This document shows, in pieces, positions 18,635-26,875 of a stretch of 64,000 bases of DNA. The stretch comes from Polaromonas sp. SP1 (GTDB lineage: Bacteria; Pseudomonadota; Gammaproteobacteria; Burkholderiales; Burkholderiaceae_C). The stretch is taken from contig NZ_CP031013.1 of NCBI RefSeq assembly GCF_003711205.1, positions 3,142,501-3,206,500 of the forward strand. The letters run 5' to 3'. The notes under the pieces are model-generated. The model did not search any database. It saw only the letters and a list, made by a program, of their open reading frames with translations, and was not told the origin of the DNA. A program made the translations under genes and the position numbers. Position 1 is the first letter of the stretch; each line of letters opens with the position of its first letter.

Positions 18635-19756
18635 ATGAAAGTTGTTTCTTTTTCAAAGGCCGGCGGTTTGCTGGCTGCTCTTTTTTTGAGCCTCGCCAGT
18701 TCGGTCGCATCCGCCGACATCGTGCTGGGCCATTCGGGCGATTTGTCGGGCACCAGCGCCGCGCTCACCACCGACTACGTGCGCGGCATGAACGCGTACT
18801 TTGACGACATCAATAAAAAAGGCGGCATCCGCGGCGAGAAGATCAAGCTCGTCAGCATGGACGACGGCTTTAACCCCGACAAGACTGCTGAAAACACCAA
18901 GGCCCTGATCGACCAGAACGCCGTGGCGCTGGTGGGCTTTCGCGGTACGGCCAACATGCTGAAGATCGTGCCCATCGTGCAGGCCGCCGGCATCGCCCAG
19001 ATCGGCAACACCAGCGGCGCCAAGTCGCTGCGCGACCCGTATGTGCCCAACCTGTTCCATGTGCGCGCCAGCACCACCGACGAAATCGAAGCGGCCGTCA
19101 ACCACGCCTGGACCATCGGCATCAACAAGATCGCCGTCGCCTACCAGGACGACGCTTTTGGCAAGGAAGGCCTTGATGCACTGAACGCCGCCATGCAAAA
19201 ACGCGGCGCCAAGCCCGCCGCCGTGGCCCCGGTGCCGCGCGGCACGGTCGACGTGGCTAAGGCGGTGGACGTGATCGCCGCCGCACAGCCGCAAGCCGTG
19301 ATGCTGATCGCCCAGGCCAAGCCCAATGCGGCTTTCATCAAGGCCTACAAGGCCAAGGGTGCGAGCGCACAGTTCATGGTGCTCAGCGTTTCGTCGGGCC
19401 TGCACGCCGAATTGAAAGAGCCGGCCGCCGGCACCATCGTCTCGCAAGTCGTGCCTTACCCCTTCACCGAGCTGGGCAACGCCGTCGTGAAGGAATACCA
19501 GACCGTGATCTCCGGCACTGCCGACAAGAAGTTCAGCTACAACAGCATGGAAGGTTTCCTCAACGCCAAGCTGGTGGTGCGCGCCCTGCAGAAGACGCCG
19601 GCACCCATCACGCGCGCCAAGCTCATCAGCACGCTGGAAAGCTTCACCAGTGAAGACCTGGGCGGCTTTGCGCTGACCTACAGCAAGCAGAGCAATCTGG
19701 GTTCGCGTTTCGTTAACTTGACGATGATCCGCGCAGACGGCACCTTCGCCCGCTAA
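18635..19756 (+). CDS. ABC transporter substrate-binding protein, branched-chain amino acid (LivK) type
   Basis: A 373-residue periplasmic binding protein of fold type I. The signal peptide covers residues 1-27 (cleavage after ASA). The mature N-terminus DIVLGHSGDLSGTSAALTTDYVRGMNAYFDDIN is typical of the LivK family, followed by GVAYQDD-like and PFTELGNAVVKEYQ regions. It would deliver an amino acid, amide or aromatic acid to an ABC permease, but no permease or ATPase genes lie beside it, so it is an orphan receptor here. It has its own start downstream of a terminator and so is likely transcribed separately. Confidence 0.88.
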   Translation: MKVVSFSKAGGLLAALFLSLASSVASADIVLGHSGDLSGTSAALTTDYVRGMNAYFDDINKKGGIRGEKIKLVSMDDGFNPDKTAENTKALIDQNAVALVGFRGTANMLKIVPIVQAAGIAQIGNTSGAKSLRDPYVPNLFHVRASTTDEIEAAVNHAWTIGINKIAVAYQDDAFGKEGLDALNAAMQKRGAKPAAVAPVPRGTVDVAKAVDVIAAAQPQAVMLIAQAKPNAAFIKAYKAKGASAQFMVLSVSSGLHAELKEPAAGTIVSQVVPYPFTELGNAVVKEYQTVISGTADKKFSYNSMEGFLNAKLVVRALQKTPAPITRAKLISTLESFTSEDLGGFALTYSKQSNLGSRFVNLTMIRADGTFAR

Positions 19757-19776
19757 GGGCCGGCTCCGTTAGAGCC

Positions 19777-20421
19777 TCAAGCCGCCGGCATCGGCGTCTT
19801 GGGCTCAAAGTCGCACCAGGGCGCCACCGCACACTGCCAGCACAGGGGCTTGCGTGCAATGCACACATAGCGCCCGTGCAGGATCAGCCAGTGGTGCGCG
19901 TCCACCAGGTATTCAGTGGGCACGCGCTTGAGCAGGCCCAGCTCAACCTCCAGCGGGTTTTTGCCGGGCGCCAGACCCGTGCGGTTGCTCACGCGAAAGA
20001 TGTGCGTGTCGACCGCCATCACCGCTTCGCCAAAGGCCGAGTTCAGCACCACATTGGCCGTCTTGCGGCCCACGCCGGGCAGGGCCTCCAGCGCCTCGCG
20101 TGTGCGCGGCACCTGGCCGCCATGCTGCTTCACCAGGATCTCGCAGGTGGCCAGCAGGTTTTTGGCCTTGGTGCGGTACAGCCCGATGGTGCGGATGTAC
20201 GACTCCAGCCCTTCCAGTCCCAAATCAAGAATCGCCTGTGGCGTATTGGCCACCGGGTAGAGCTTGCGCGTGGCCTTGTTCACGCTCACGTCGGTGGCCT
20301 GGGCGCTGAGCAGCACCGCAGCCAGCAGCTCGAACACGCTGGTGTATTCCAGCTCCGTCACCGGCATCGGGTTGGCGGCTTTCAGCGTGGCGAAGAATGG
20401 GGCGATCGCTTCTTTTTTCAT
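19777..20421 (-). CDS. nth: Endonuclease III, DNA glycosylase/AP lyase
   Basis: A 214-residue base-excision-repair enzyme that removes oxidised pyrimidines and cuts the abasic site. The helix-hairpin-helix with catalytic lysine is LPGVGRKTANVV (Lys120) and the catalytic aspartate is Asp138 in VAVDTHIFRVSNR, both at the positions known for E. coli Nth. The C-terminal [4Fe-4S] motif C-X6-C-X2-C-X5-C is intact (CIARKPLCWQCAVAPWC). The start at 20421 (MKKEAIAPFFATL) matches the family length of about 210; an upstream extension is possible but unlikely. Convergent with the LivK-type gene. Confidence 0.95.
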   Translation of the reverse strand: MKKEAIAPFFATLKAANPMPVTELEYTSVFELLAAVLLSAQATDVSVNKATRKLYPVANTPQAILDLGLEGLESYIRTIGLYRTKAKNLLATCEILVKQHGGQVPRTREALEALPGVGRKTANVVLNSAFGEAVMAVDTHIFRVSNRTGLAPGKNPLEVELGLLKRVPTEYLVDAHHWLILHGRYVCIARKPLCWQCAVAPWCDFEPKTPMPAA

Positions 20422-20511
20422 GCTCCGCAGTGTATCGGCGCATGGCGGCGCGCGCGGCGCTTGCCACACGCCCGTCACCGGCTTGTCACCCGGCCCCTCA
20501 GAAATTTACAA

Positions 20512-20570
20512 GAAATCGGGCTCTAGCCCAATATCCACCTGGGGATTGCGCTATTAAAGTAATAGCAATC
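20512..20570. repeat. Two-hairpin intergenic repeat, copy C (reverse)
   Basis: GGGCTCTAGCCCAATATCCACC, then GCGCTATTAAAGTAATAGCAA. The GCTATT/AATAGC hairpin is perfect. It lies immediately downstream of the BLUF-like gene. Confidence 0.75.
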
Positions 20571-20575
20571 CAGTC

Positions 20576-21595
20576 TCAGGCCACCATGCGCGGCACGTCC
20601 CACACCGAGCTGGGCGGCTCGCCGGCGCGCTGCAGCTGTTCGTGCACGGCCGTCCAGATGGCGCTGCAGTCGTTGGGCTGGGCGGTGCTGGCTGCGGCAT
20701 ACGCCAGGCGGGCTTCTGCGGCCATGCCCTGCATGCGCACGTGGGTGGCGGCGTCCGGCGCGATGCCGAGCAGCGTGGGCGTGACCGGCAGGCCTTCGCA
20801 GGCGGCCACCATGCGGGCCATGAATGCATCGTCAAATTTGGGTGCGCCGCAAAACAGCATCACAAAATGCGGCCAGTCGGGCAAAAAGGCCCGGCGCAGG
20901 CCGTGGGCCAGGCCGTTGCGGGCCACGGCGATCATGCGGCACGGGTGGTTGCCTTCCATGAACTCGACGTACTCGCTGTTGCCGTCCATGTCCTGCTCGC
21001 CGGCAAAACGCCGCCTGGCCACGGTTCCCCCTGTCCGCTGCGCCAGCCACGCGATCATGCCGAAGGCTTCGTTGCCGCCGGCGGCGGCGATGCCCACGCG
21101 GTGAAATGCCTCCGGGTCGGCCAGGCCTTGCGCCTGCGCCAGCTGCATGGGCGCAGACAGGCGCCGCAGCACGGACGAGGGCGCGTATTGCGTGCCTTTG
21201 TCAAACTGCTCGCGCAGCGTCATCACACGGCGGCCGAAGTGCACAGCCGATTCGGTGGCCTGCGACATCATCATGGACCACGGCGTGGGCAGGATGCGCC
21301 GGCCGCGGCTGGTGTGCAAGGTATGCGGTGAATGGTGGCGCGGGTCGTGGGCCAGAATCTGCAGCAGCCCGCGCACCGATGGCGCCGGGCCTTCCATCCA
21401 GTGCAGGAACCAGCCGCTCTGGTGCAACAGCACCGCACGGATGTCGTGTATCGCGTTGTTTTGCAGTGAGGCGGCGCGGATGTTTTCCATCTGCGAGAAG
21501 ATCCCTTCGCGGATGTGGCAGATGCTGGCCGTCACGACACGCTCGACTTCAACATGCCCCGGGGACGCCACATACGGCGCTACGCTGTTCACCAT
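20576..21595 (-). CDS. Protein with a degenerate BLUF-like domain and an unknown C-terminal domain
   Basis: A 339-residue protein. Residues about 15-105 follow the BLUF flavin photosensor pattern: VERVVTASICH (first strand), SLQNNAIHDIRAVLLHQSGWFLHWMEGP, and LLQILAHDPRHHS. The BLUF Asn equivalent (Asn46/47) and the Trp after the key glutamine (Trp66) are kept. The flavin-contacting Tyr is Thr22 and the switch Gln is His65. It therefore probably cannot run the known BLUF photocycle. Residues 110-339 match no family I know. The ATG at 21595 is chosen for its AGGA ribosome site; a TTG at 21667 would add 24 residues. The fold call is a motif-level inference. Confidence 0.6.
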   Translation of the reverse strand: MVNSVAPYVASPGHVEVERVVTASICHIREGIFSQMENIRAASLQNNAIHDIRAVLLHQSGWFLHWMEGPAPSVRGLLQILAHDPRHHSPHTLHTSRGRRILPTPWSMMMSQATESAVHFGRRVMTLREQFDKGTQYAPSSVLRRLSAPMQLAQAQGLADPEAFHRVGIAAAGGNEAFGMIAWLAQRTGGTVARRRFAGEQDMDGNSEYVEFMEGNHPCRMIAVARNGLAHGLRRAFLPDWPHFVMLFCGAPKFDDAFMARMVAACEGLPVTPTLLGIAPDAATHVRMQGMAAEARLAYAAASTAQPNDCSAIWTAVHEQLQRAGEPPSSVWDVPRMVA

Positions 21596-21829
21596 GCGGC
21601 CATCCTGCCCCAGAAGCAAAATCCGCGTCAATCTCTGCACAGGAAAGGTGCTTGTGAATAGTGGCAAAAATGCATCTGCAAAAAGTGCGCAACATTTTTT
21701 TGCAAGTGCGCGAGTGGCGAAGTTTTAGTTACTGCACGTCGATTTACGAAAACTAAAGTTCAGCAACGGTGGACGTGCAAGGGTGTTTACCGGTCTCGCA
21801 TCACCCTAAAGTCCACTAGCATCCATCTC

Positions 21830-23494
21830 ATGAAAGCACACACATTTTTACGACTCGCCATCTGCACTTTTGCGGCGGTGTTGCTGGCCGCTTGCGCTGG
21901 TGCGCCGGATACATCGGCCAGTGCGCCGGGCTCTGCGCCGCGCCCCAAACTGGTGGTGCTGTTGGTGGTCGACGGCCTGCCGCAGCGGCAGGTGCTGGAC
22001 TACCGCGACCAGCTCGCGCCTGACGGCTTCGCGCGCTTCCTGGAACGCGGCGCCTGGTTTGCCAACGCGCACTACGGCCACGCCTTTACCGTCACAGCCG
22101 CAGGGCACGCCACCATGCTTACCGGCGCCTATCCGCACCGCACCGGCATCATCGGCAACGACTGGCGTGACCCGCTCACTGCCGAGCCGGTGTACTGCAC
22201 CAGCGACACCTCGGCCACCTACATCGGCCACGCCACCCAGGCGCTGGACGGCACCAGCCCGAAAAACCTCAAGGCCGAAACCGTGGGCGACGTGCTGCGG
22301 CGCGCAGACAAGCGCTCGAAGGTGATCGGCATTTCAGGCAAAGACCGCGGCGCGATATTGCCCGCGGGCAAGACCGGCACTGCCTATATGTACATGGGCG
22401 CCACCGGGCAGTTTGCCTCCAGCACGCACTACATGCCGGCACACCCGGCCTGGGTCGACAACTTCAATGCAGCCAAGCCGGCCGACCGTTACTTCAAGGC
22501 CGAGTGGAAAGCGCTGCTGCCTGAAGCCGCGTATGCGCGCTCGGTGCCCGACCAGCAAAAATGGTACGGCCCTGCTGGGGGCGGGTTGCCGGCCTTGTAC
22601 GGCGCGCCAGGCGATGCGGCGCCGGGCGCACGGTTTTACACCTCCTTGCTGCGCGGCCCGTATGTCGATGCCATGTCGCTGGACTTTGCCCGTGCGGCCA
22701 TTGCCGGCGAACAGCTCGGGCAGGGCGACACGCCTGACATCCTCTCCGTCAGCCTTTCGGGCCACGACTACGTGAACCACGCCTTCAGCGCCGAGTCGCG
22801 CCTGTCGCATGACCACCTGCTGCAGCTGGACCGCATGCTGCAGGCTTTCTTCCAGGACCTGGACGCCCGCATCGGCAAAGACAGCTACCTGGTGGTGCTC
22901 ACCGCCGACCACGGCTTCATGCCGTCTCCCGAATACAACACCAGCCAGGGCCGTGAGGCCGGGCGCGTCAACGGCGGCCAGGTGCTGGCGCGCGTGAACG
23001 CCGGCCTTGAGAAACGCTTTGGTGAAGGCAAATGGGCGGCAGGTTATTCAGGCTCCAGCGTGCTCTTCAACAAAACCCTGATCGCGCAAAAACAGGCAGA
23101 CGCCAACGCGCTGGCCGAAGAAACCCGCACGCTGTTGATGGCCGAGCCCGGCTTTGCCGCGGCCTATACCCGTCGCGAGCTGGCCAGCGGCAGCCGCGCC
23201 GGCGCGCCGCATTTTGCGCAGATGCAAAAGTCATGGCACGCCGATGTGTCGGGCGACGTGCAGTACGCGCTCAAGCCCGGGTGGATGTTCGGCAACTCGG
23301 TGGCCACGCACGGCTCGCCGCATCCGTATGACACGCAGGTGCCCATCCTGGTGTACGGGCCCGCGTGGGTAAAGCCGGGGCGTGTGGATGCGCGCGTGGA
23401 GGTGGTGGACATCGCCCCCACGCTCGCACGCGTGCTGCGCATTGCGCCGCCTTCGTCGGCCGAAGGCAAGCCGCTGCCCTTGCCTGGCCTGTAA
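21830..23494 (+). CDS. Lipoprotein alkaline phosphatase of the PafA / type I phosphodiesterase superfamily
   Basis: A 554-residue envelope phosphomonoesterase. The lipobox LLAAC gives a lipid-modified Cys22. Metal- and phosphate-binding motifs are LLVVDGLPQRQVLD (Asp48), the nucleophilic threonine in HAFTVTAAGHATMLTG (Thr87 or Thr89), GNDW near residue 115, SLSGHDYVNHAFS (Asp/His pair) and VLTADHGFMPSPE. The late metal-ligand histidine is in SVATHGSPHPYDTQVP. This is the layout of PafA-like phosphatases that release phosphate from organic monoesters. Convergent with the TpsB gene 6 bases away. No Pho box was identified upstream. Confidence 0.9.
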   Translation: MKAHTFLRLAICTFAAVLLAACAGAPDTSASAPGSAPRPKLVVLLVVDGLPQRQVLDYRDQLAPDGFARFLERGAWFANAHYGHAFTVTAAGHATMLTGAYPHRTGIIGNDWRDPLTAEPVYCTSDTSATYIGHATQALDGTSPKNLKAETVGDVLRRADKRSKVIGISGKDRGAILPAGKTGTAYMYMGATGQFASSTHYMPAHPAWVDNFNAAKPADRYFKAEWKALLPEAAYARSVPDQQKWYGPAGGGLPALYGAPGDAAPGARFYTSLLRGPYVDAMSLDFARAAIAGEQLGQGDTPDILSVSLSGHDYVNHAFSAESRLSHDHLLQLDRMLQAFFQDLDARIGKDSYLVVLTADHGFMPSPEYNTSQGREAGRVNGGQVLARVNAGLEKRFGEGKWAAGYSGSSVLFNKTLIAQKQADANALAEETRTLLMAEPGFAAAYTRRELASGSRAGAPHFAQMQKSWHADVSGDVQYALKPGWMFGNSVATHGSPHPYDTQVPILVYGPAWVKPGRVDARVEVVDIAPTLARVLRIAPPSSAEGKPLPLPGL

Positions 23495-23500
23495 GTCCTT

Positions 23501-25195
23501 TCAGGGCTGGCCGAAGTTGTAGCTCACCAGTGCGCTCAACCTGATCTTGCGGTCGGGGTTGGACGGCGAGGCATCGCCCAGCGGCTTGGACGCGGCGACA
23601 TCCAGTGAGTAGTACTTGTTGTCCGAGATGCGCACGCCCAGGCTGGCCGACCACAGCTTTGAGGGGCTGAAGGTTCCGGTTTTGGTCGTAACACGCGCAC
23701 CTTCCAGCAGCACATAGGGGCTCACCTGCCGCAGGTAGGGGGTGTCCAGCGCAAAGCTGCGGTTGACCTCCAGGCCGATACCCCAGCCCGAATCGCCCGA
23801 CACTTCACCGGCGGCATAGGCGCGGGCAAACTTGCTGCTGCCGAAGGACACGCGCTCCGTACTCGGCAGCGAGTGGGGGGTGTACTGCGCCAGGGCGGTC
23901 ACGGCCGTGCCCCAGTTCTTGCCCCAGCGGTTGCGCTGGCTGCCCTCCACCAGCAGGCGTGTGAAGTCCAGCCGCGCCGGATTGGTGGGAAGGGGGCCGG
24001 GCACATTCGCACGAATGCTGCTGCCCGCACCCAGCGATGTCAGCCCGTGCGTCAGGCGCAGCGAAAGGCTTTGGGCCTGGTTGTCATCAGCGTGGGTGTA
24101 GCTGGCCTGGGCATACACGGCACGCACATTGACCTCGTCCGTCAGCATCACGCCGTTGGCGGGGTTGGCGTAGTTGTCCGCGTTGCCCACGCCGTAAATT
24201 CCGCCGCTCAGGTACAGGCTCTCACTGCGGGTCAGTATCAACGGGTATTGCGCCGACAACTCGAGCCGCTTGTAGTCGGTCTCGCGCTGGATCAGCGGCG
24301 GCGTGTCCAGCGCCGCGTCGGGGTTGCCGCGGTAGATCGACATCTCCGCCTTGAGCGTGAGGCCCTCACTGCCGACCACCTGCGAATAGCTGGCGGCGCC
24401 GAAGTGCTCACCCTTGAGCGCGCCTATCAGCGTCGAGGCGGTGAGCCGGCTGCCTCCGGTGAACGGGTCGTTGAGGACGCCGGTGGCCACGACGCGCGGC
24501 CGGGATCCGCGCACGTCGGTGGCCAGCGCCACCAGGTAGGGCTGCCGCACAACTTTCAGCAGCAGCGTGCCTGCGCCGTCGGTGGTGGCGGGCGGCGTCG
24601 CGCTGGCCTCCACCCGCAGGCCGGGCATTTGCGCCATCAGCTGGGTGTAGCGTTCAAAGCTGGCCAGGCGCAGCGGCCTGTCTTGCTGCAGGTGAACGGC
24701 AATCTCGCGCAGCTTGGCTTCGGCCAGGCCGGGGTCGCCCTCGATCTTCACCGTGGCCACATAGCCTTCGACCGCCACGATGCGGACCACGCCGTCCTTG
24801 AAGTCCTGCTCCGGTACAAAGGCAAACGACAGGGCATAGCCGCGTTGCTTGTAGAGCGCGGTGACTTCACGGCTGACCTCGGCAATCCGCGCGACGGTGA
24901 CGGTCTGGCCCGCCAGCGGCTTGAAGAGCCCGGCAACCTCGTCAAAGTCAATGGACTGCACGCCTTCGATCTGGAAGCGTTGCGGTGTGACGTTCAGGCT
25001 GCGGCGGGGCTGCGCCTCCAGTTGCGAAGGCAGGATGGTGATGCTGGGGTCGGCCTTTTGCTCACTCGGCAACTGCGGCACGGGCAAGGTGTCGATCGGG
25101 TTGCCGCCAGGCGTCTGGGCCGAAGCGAAGGGGTAAAAAAGCCCCACCGCTGCCAGGCAGACGGCGGGGGCAACGGGGTGTTGCCGTACGGGCAT
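23501..25195 (-). CDS. ShlB/FhaC-type two-partner-secretion outer-membrane transporter (TpsB)
   Basis: A 564-residue outer-membrane protein. Signal peptide residues 1-27 (cleavage after SAQ/ASA). A proline-rich linker leads to two POTRA domains: FDEVAGLFKPLAGQTVTVARI with REVTALYKQRGYALSFAFVPEQDF (residues 75-140), then VRIVAVEGYVATVKIEGD. A C-terminal 16-strand-type beta barrel follows, ending in the outer-membrane-type terminal strand of IRLSALVSYNFGQP. TpsB proteins thread a large exoprotein across the outer membrane. No haemagglutinin-type TpsA gene is next to it; instead it lies 21 bases behind a repeat lipoprotein gene and is likely co-transcribed with it. Confidence 0.88.
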   Translation of the reverse strand: MPVRQHPVAPAVCLAAVGLFYPFASAQTPGGNPIDTLPVPQLPSEQKADPSITILPSQLEAQPRRSLNVTPQRFQIEGVQSIDFDEVAGLFKPLAGQTVTVARIAEVSREVTALYKQRGYALSFAFVPEQDFKDGVVRIVAVEGYVATVKIEGDPGLAEAKLREIAVHLQQDRPLRLASFERYTQLMAQMPGLRVEASATPPATTDGAGTLLLKVVRQPYLVALATDVRGSRPRVVATGVLNDPFTGGSRLTASTLIGALKGEHFGAASYSQVVGSEGLTLKAEMSIYRGNPDAALDTPPLIQRETDYKRLELSAQYPLILTRSESLYLSGGIYGVGNADNYANPANGVMLTDEVNVRAVYAQASYTHADDNQAQSLSLRLTHGLTSLGAGSSIRANVPGPLPTNPARLDFTRLLVEGSQRNRWGKNWGTAVTALAQYTPHSLPSTERVSFGSSKFARAYAAGEVSGDSGWGIGLEVNRSFALDTPYLRQVSPYVLLEGARVTTKTGTFSPSKLWSASLGVRISDNKYYSLDVAASKPLGDASPSNPDRKIRLSALVSYNFGQP

Positions 25196-25216
25196 GCGAT
25201 GCGGGGCCCGTACTGC

Positions 25217-26548
25217 TTAGCGGATCAGGCCTGTGATGCCCCCCAGGAGATTGGCCACCGGTGTGGTTGCTCCGGACGTGGAGCCCGTGGCCCCACCGGT
25301 TGTCGTGGTGACGGTGCTTACGACGCTGGTCACCACCGTCGTCACTGGTGCGAGCACGGAAGTTGGCGTGCCGCCGCTGAGGCCGCCTGTCAGGCCCGAC
25401 ACGGTGTTGGTGACTGGCGCGAGCACGGAAGTTGGCGTGCCGCCGCTGAGGCCACCTGTCAGGCCCGACACGGTGTTGGTGACGGGTGCGAGTACCGAGC
25501 CCGGCGTTCCGCCGCCGGTCAAACCGCCGGTAAGGCCGGACACCGTATTGGTCACTGGTGCGAGCGGCGAATTCGGCGTTGTGCCGCCCAGTCCGCCGGT
25601 GATGCCCGTCACAACACTGGAGAGTGGCGCAAGGGGACTGCTGACGCCGCCGCTGCCGGCCGGCGCATTGACCGCGCCGCCCAGGCTTGCCACGGTGGTG
25701 CCCACGGCGCTCACGAGCTGGCCGGTTTCAGCAATGACAGGTTGATTCGTGGCGGTCAGGCCGTCACCCAGGTTGTCAACTGCACCGCCCACACGCACCA
25801 GCAGTCCGTCCACGGGCTGTCCCAGTCCGGTGGTGTCACCCACAGCCTGGGTGGTGGACATCACGGTTTCTGCAATCGGCCTGATGAGGGTGCTGGTCGA
25901 GTTGGTCACGCGCTCAATCACAGGGTTTTGCATACCCGTACCCAGCTGTGTGCCAATGGATGTGACTGTTTCTCCGACGCGGGTGACCAGCGCGCCTGTG
26001 GGGTCCGTCACTGGTTGCAGGATGCCCAGTGCGCCGCTGTCCAGCGAACTCACCGCGCCGCCGGCGCTGCCGACTGCCGCACCCACATATTCAACGGCAT
26101 TGGGAACGCCAGCCAGCGTGGTGCCGATGGGGTTGGTGGTCAGGTCGCCGATCTGCCCCAGGCCGGCTGCGGTGCTTTGCCCCAGCGCATCGACGGCCGA
26201 GCCGGTGTTCTGCAGCACGCCCCCAAGTCCTTGCATCACGCCGTTGTCCATGCCGGGCATGGTCACACCTGCTACGGTGTCGCCGAGGCTGCTGACAAGG
26301 TTGCCGCTGCTGCTCACAATGTTCGAAACGCCATCGCCGATGGCGCCAGTCGCGGCCAGTGCCGATGTGACACCGCCGCCGCCGCCGGTGCCAGTGCTGC
26401 GTGCTGCAGAGCGGCCGGAAGCCGTGTCTGAATCAAGACCCAGACTGCCGGTGGCAGAGCATCCGCTAAAAAGTATCGAACTGAAAACCGCCATAGCAAT
26501 CACGCTGCGTTTACCGGAGAATTGAGAGAGAGAATGAATCTTGGACAT
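25217..26548 (-). CDS. Repeat-rich lipoprotein encoded upstream of TpsB
   Basis: A 443-residue lipoprotein with lipobox ILFSGC (Cys about residue 25). The mature part is almost entirely Gly, Ser, Thr, Val and Ala with periodic Leu, lacks cysteines and has few aromatics, as in low-complexity beta-rich surface proteins. Near the C-terminus, about five tandem 22-24-residue units share the core SVLAPVTNTVSGLTGGL. Some public annotations name such proteins collagen-like, but there is no Gly-X-Y pattern here. GGAGG precedes the ATG at 26548. A putative sigma-54 promoter lies 24-50 bases upstream. It is probably a surface or matrix partner of the TpsB next to it; that is inference. Confidence 0.75.
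   Translation of the reverse strand: MSKIHSLSQFSGKRSVIAMAVFSSILFSGCSATGSLGLDSDTASGRSAARSTGTGGGGGVTSALAATGAIGDGVSNIVSSSGNLVSSLGDTVAGVTMPGMDNGVMQGLGGVLQNTGSAVDALGQSTAAGLGQIGDLTTNPIGTTLAGVPNAVEYVGAAVGSAGGAVSSLDSGALGILQPVTDPTGALVTRVGETVTSIGTQLGTGMQNPVIERVTNSTSTLIRPIAETVMSTTQAVGDTTGLGQPVDGLLVRVGGAVDNLGDGLTATNQPVIAETGQLVSAVGTTVASLGGAVNAPAGSGGVSSPLAPLSSVVTGITGGLGGTTPNSPLAPVTNTVSGLTGGLTGGGTPGSVLAPVTNTVSGLTGGLSGGTPTSVLAPVTNTVSGLTGGLSGGTPTSVLAPVTTVVTSVVSTVTTTTGGATGSTSGATTPVANLLGGITGLIR
25340..25640 (-). repeat. In-gene tandem repeat, period 66-72 bp
   Basis: The motif GCGAGCACGGAAGTTGGCG recurs at 25350 and 25419 exactly, with diverged copies at 25488, 25560 and 25626, giving spacings of 69, 69, 72 and 66 bases. 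All spacings are multiples of three, so copy-number change keeps the lipoprotein frame. Confidence 0.9.
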
Positions 26549-26582
26549 GGAAGCCTCCGCTGTTGGTTGAGGCATCTGTTAA

Positions 26583-26598
26583 GGCAATTTGCAGGCCC
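26583..26598 (-). promoter_or_regulatory. Putative sigma-54 promoter of the lipoprotein-TpsB operon
   Basis: On the minus strand GGGCCTG-CAAA-TTGCC has the invariant GG and GC dinucleotides with exactly 10 bases between them and a perfect TTGC -12 box. The -24 box is weaker. The predicted start leaves a leader of about 24 bases with a GGAGG site. Confidence 0.5.
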
Positions 26599-26859
26599 GC
26601 TTTTTGGGTCACCGGGTTTCCTCTTATCCAGTAACAGAAAGTAAGTACAAAAAAGCTTCTTTGTGTTCACTTTTTTTCAAAAGAGTAGTAAATCATTACT
26701 TTTAAAAATGTGATTTTTGAGCGGTGTTACCGGCACGTGTGCCACATGGGGTAACAAATCGGTAACGTTGTTTAGGTCTTAAGACCATGTATTCAGGTTT
26801 TGCTGGCCTTCAAAACCGAAAAAATAATTAAAAAGGCCGTTAGGGGAGTGTTTATGGTT

Positions 26860-26875
26860 CGTGAAATATTTCACG
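26860..26875. promoter_or_regulatory. Perfect 16-bp palindrome upstream of the sigma-54 activator
   Basis: CGTGAAATATTTCACG reads the same on both strands. It lies 77 bases before the activator start codon and looks like an operator for a dimeric regulator. The binding protein is unknown. Confidence 0.6.

Noticed and set aside
23873..26431. 852-codon plus-strand frame opposite the TpsB and lipoprotein genes
   Set aside because: Low-complexity His/Gly/Arg-rich translation that mirrors the repeats of the minus-strand lipoprotein. TpsB on the other strand has clear POTRA and barrel features.
26725..26756. Sigma-54 promoter inside GGCACGTGTGCC
   Set aside because: The GGCAC looked like a -24 box, but no GC dinucleotide falls at the required 10-base spacing on either strand. 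The inverted repeat reads better as a binding site.
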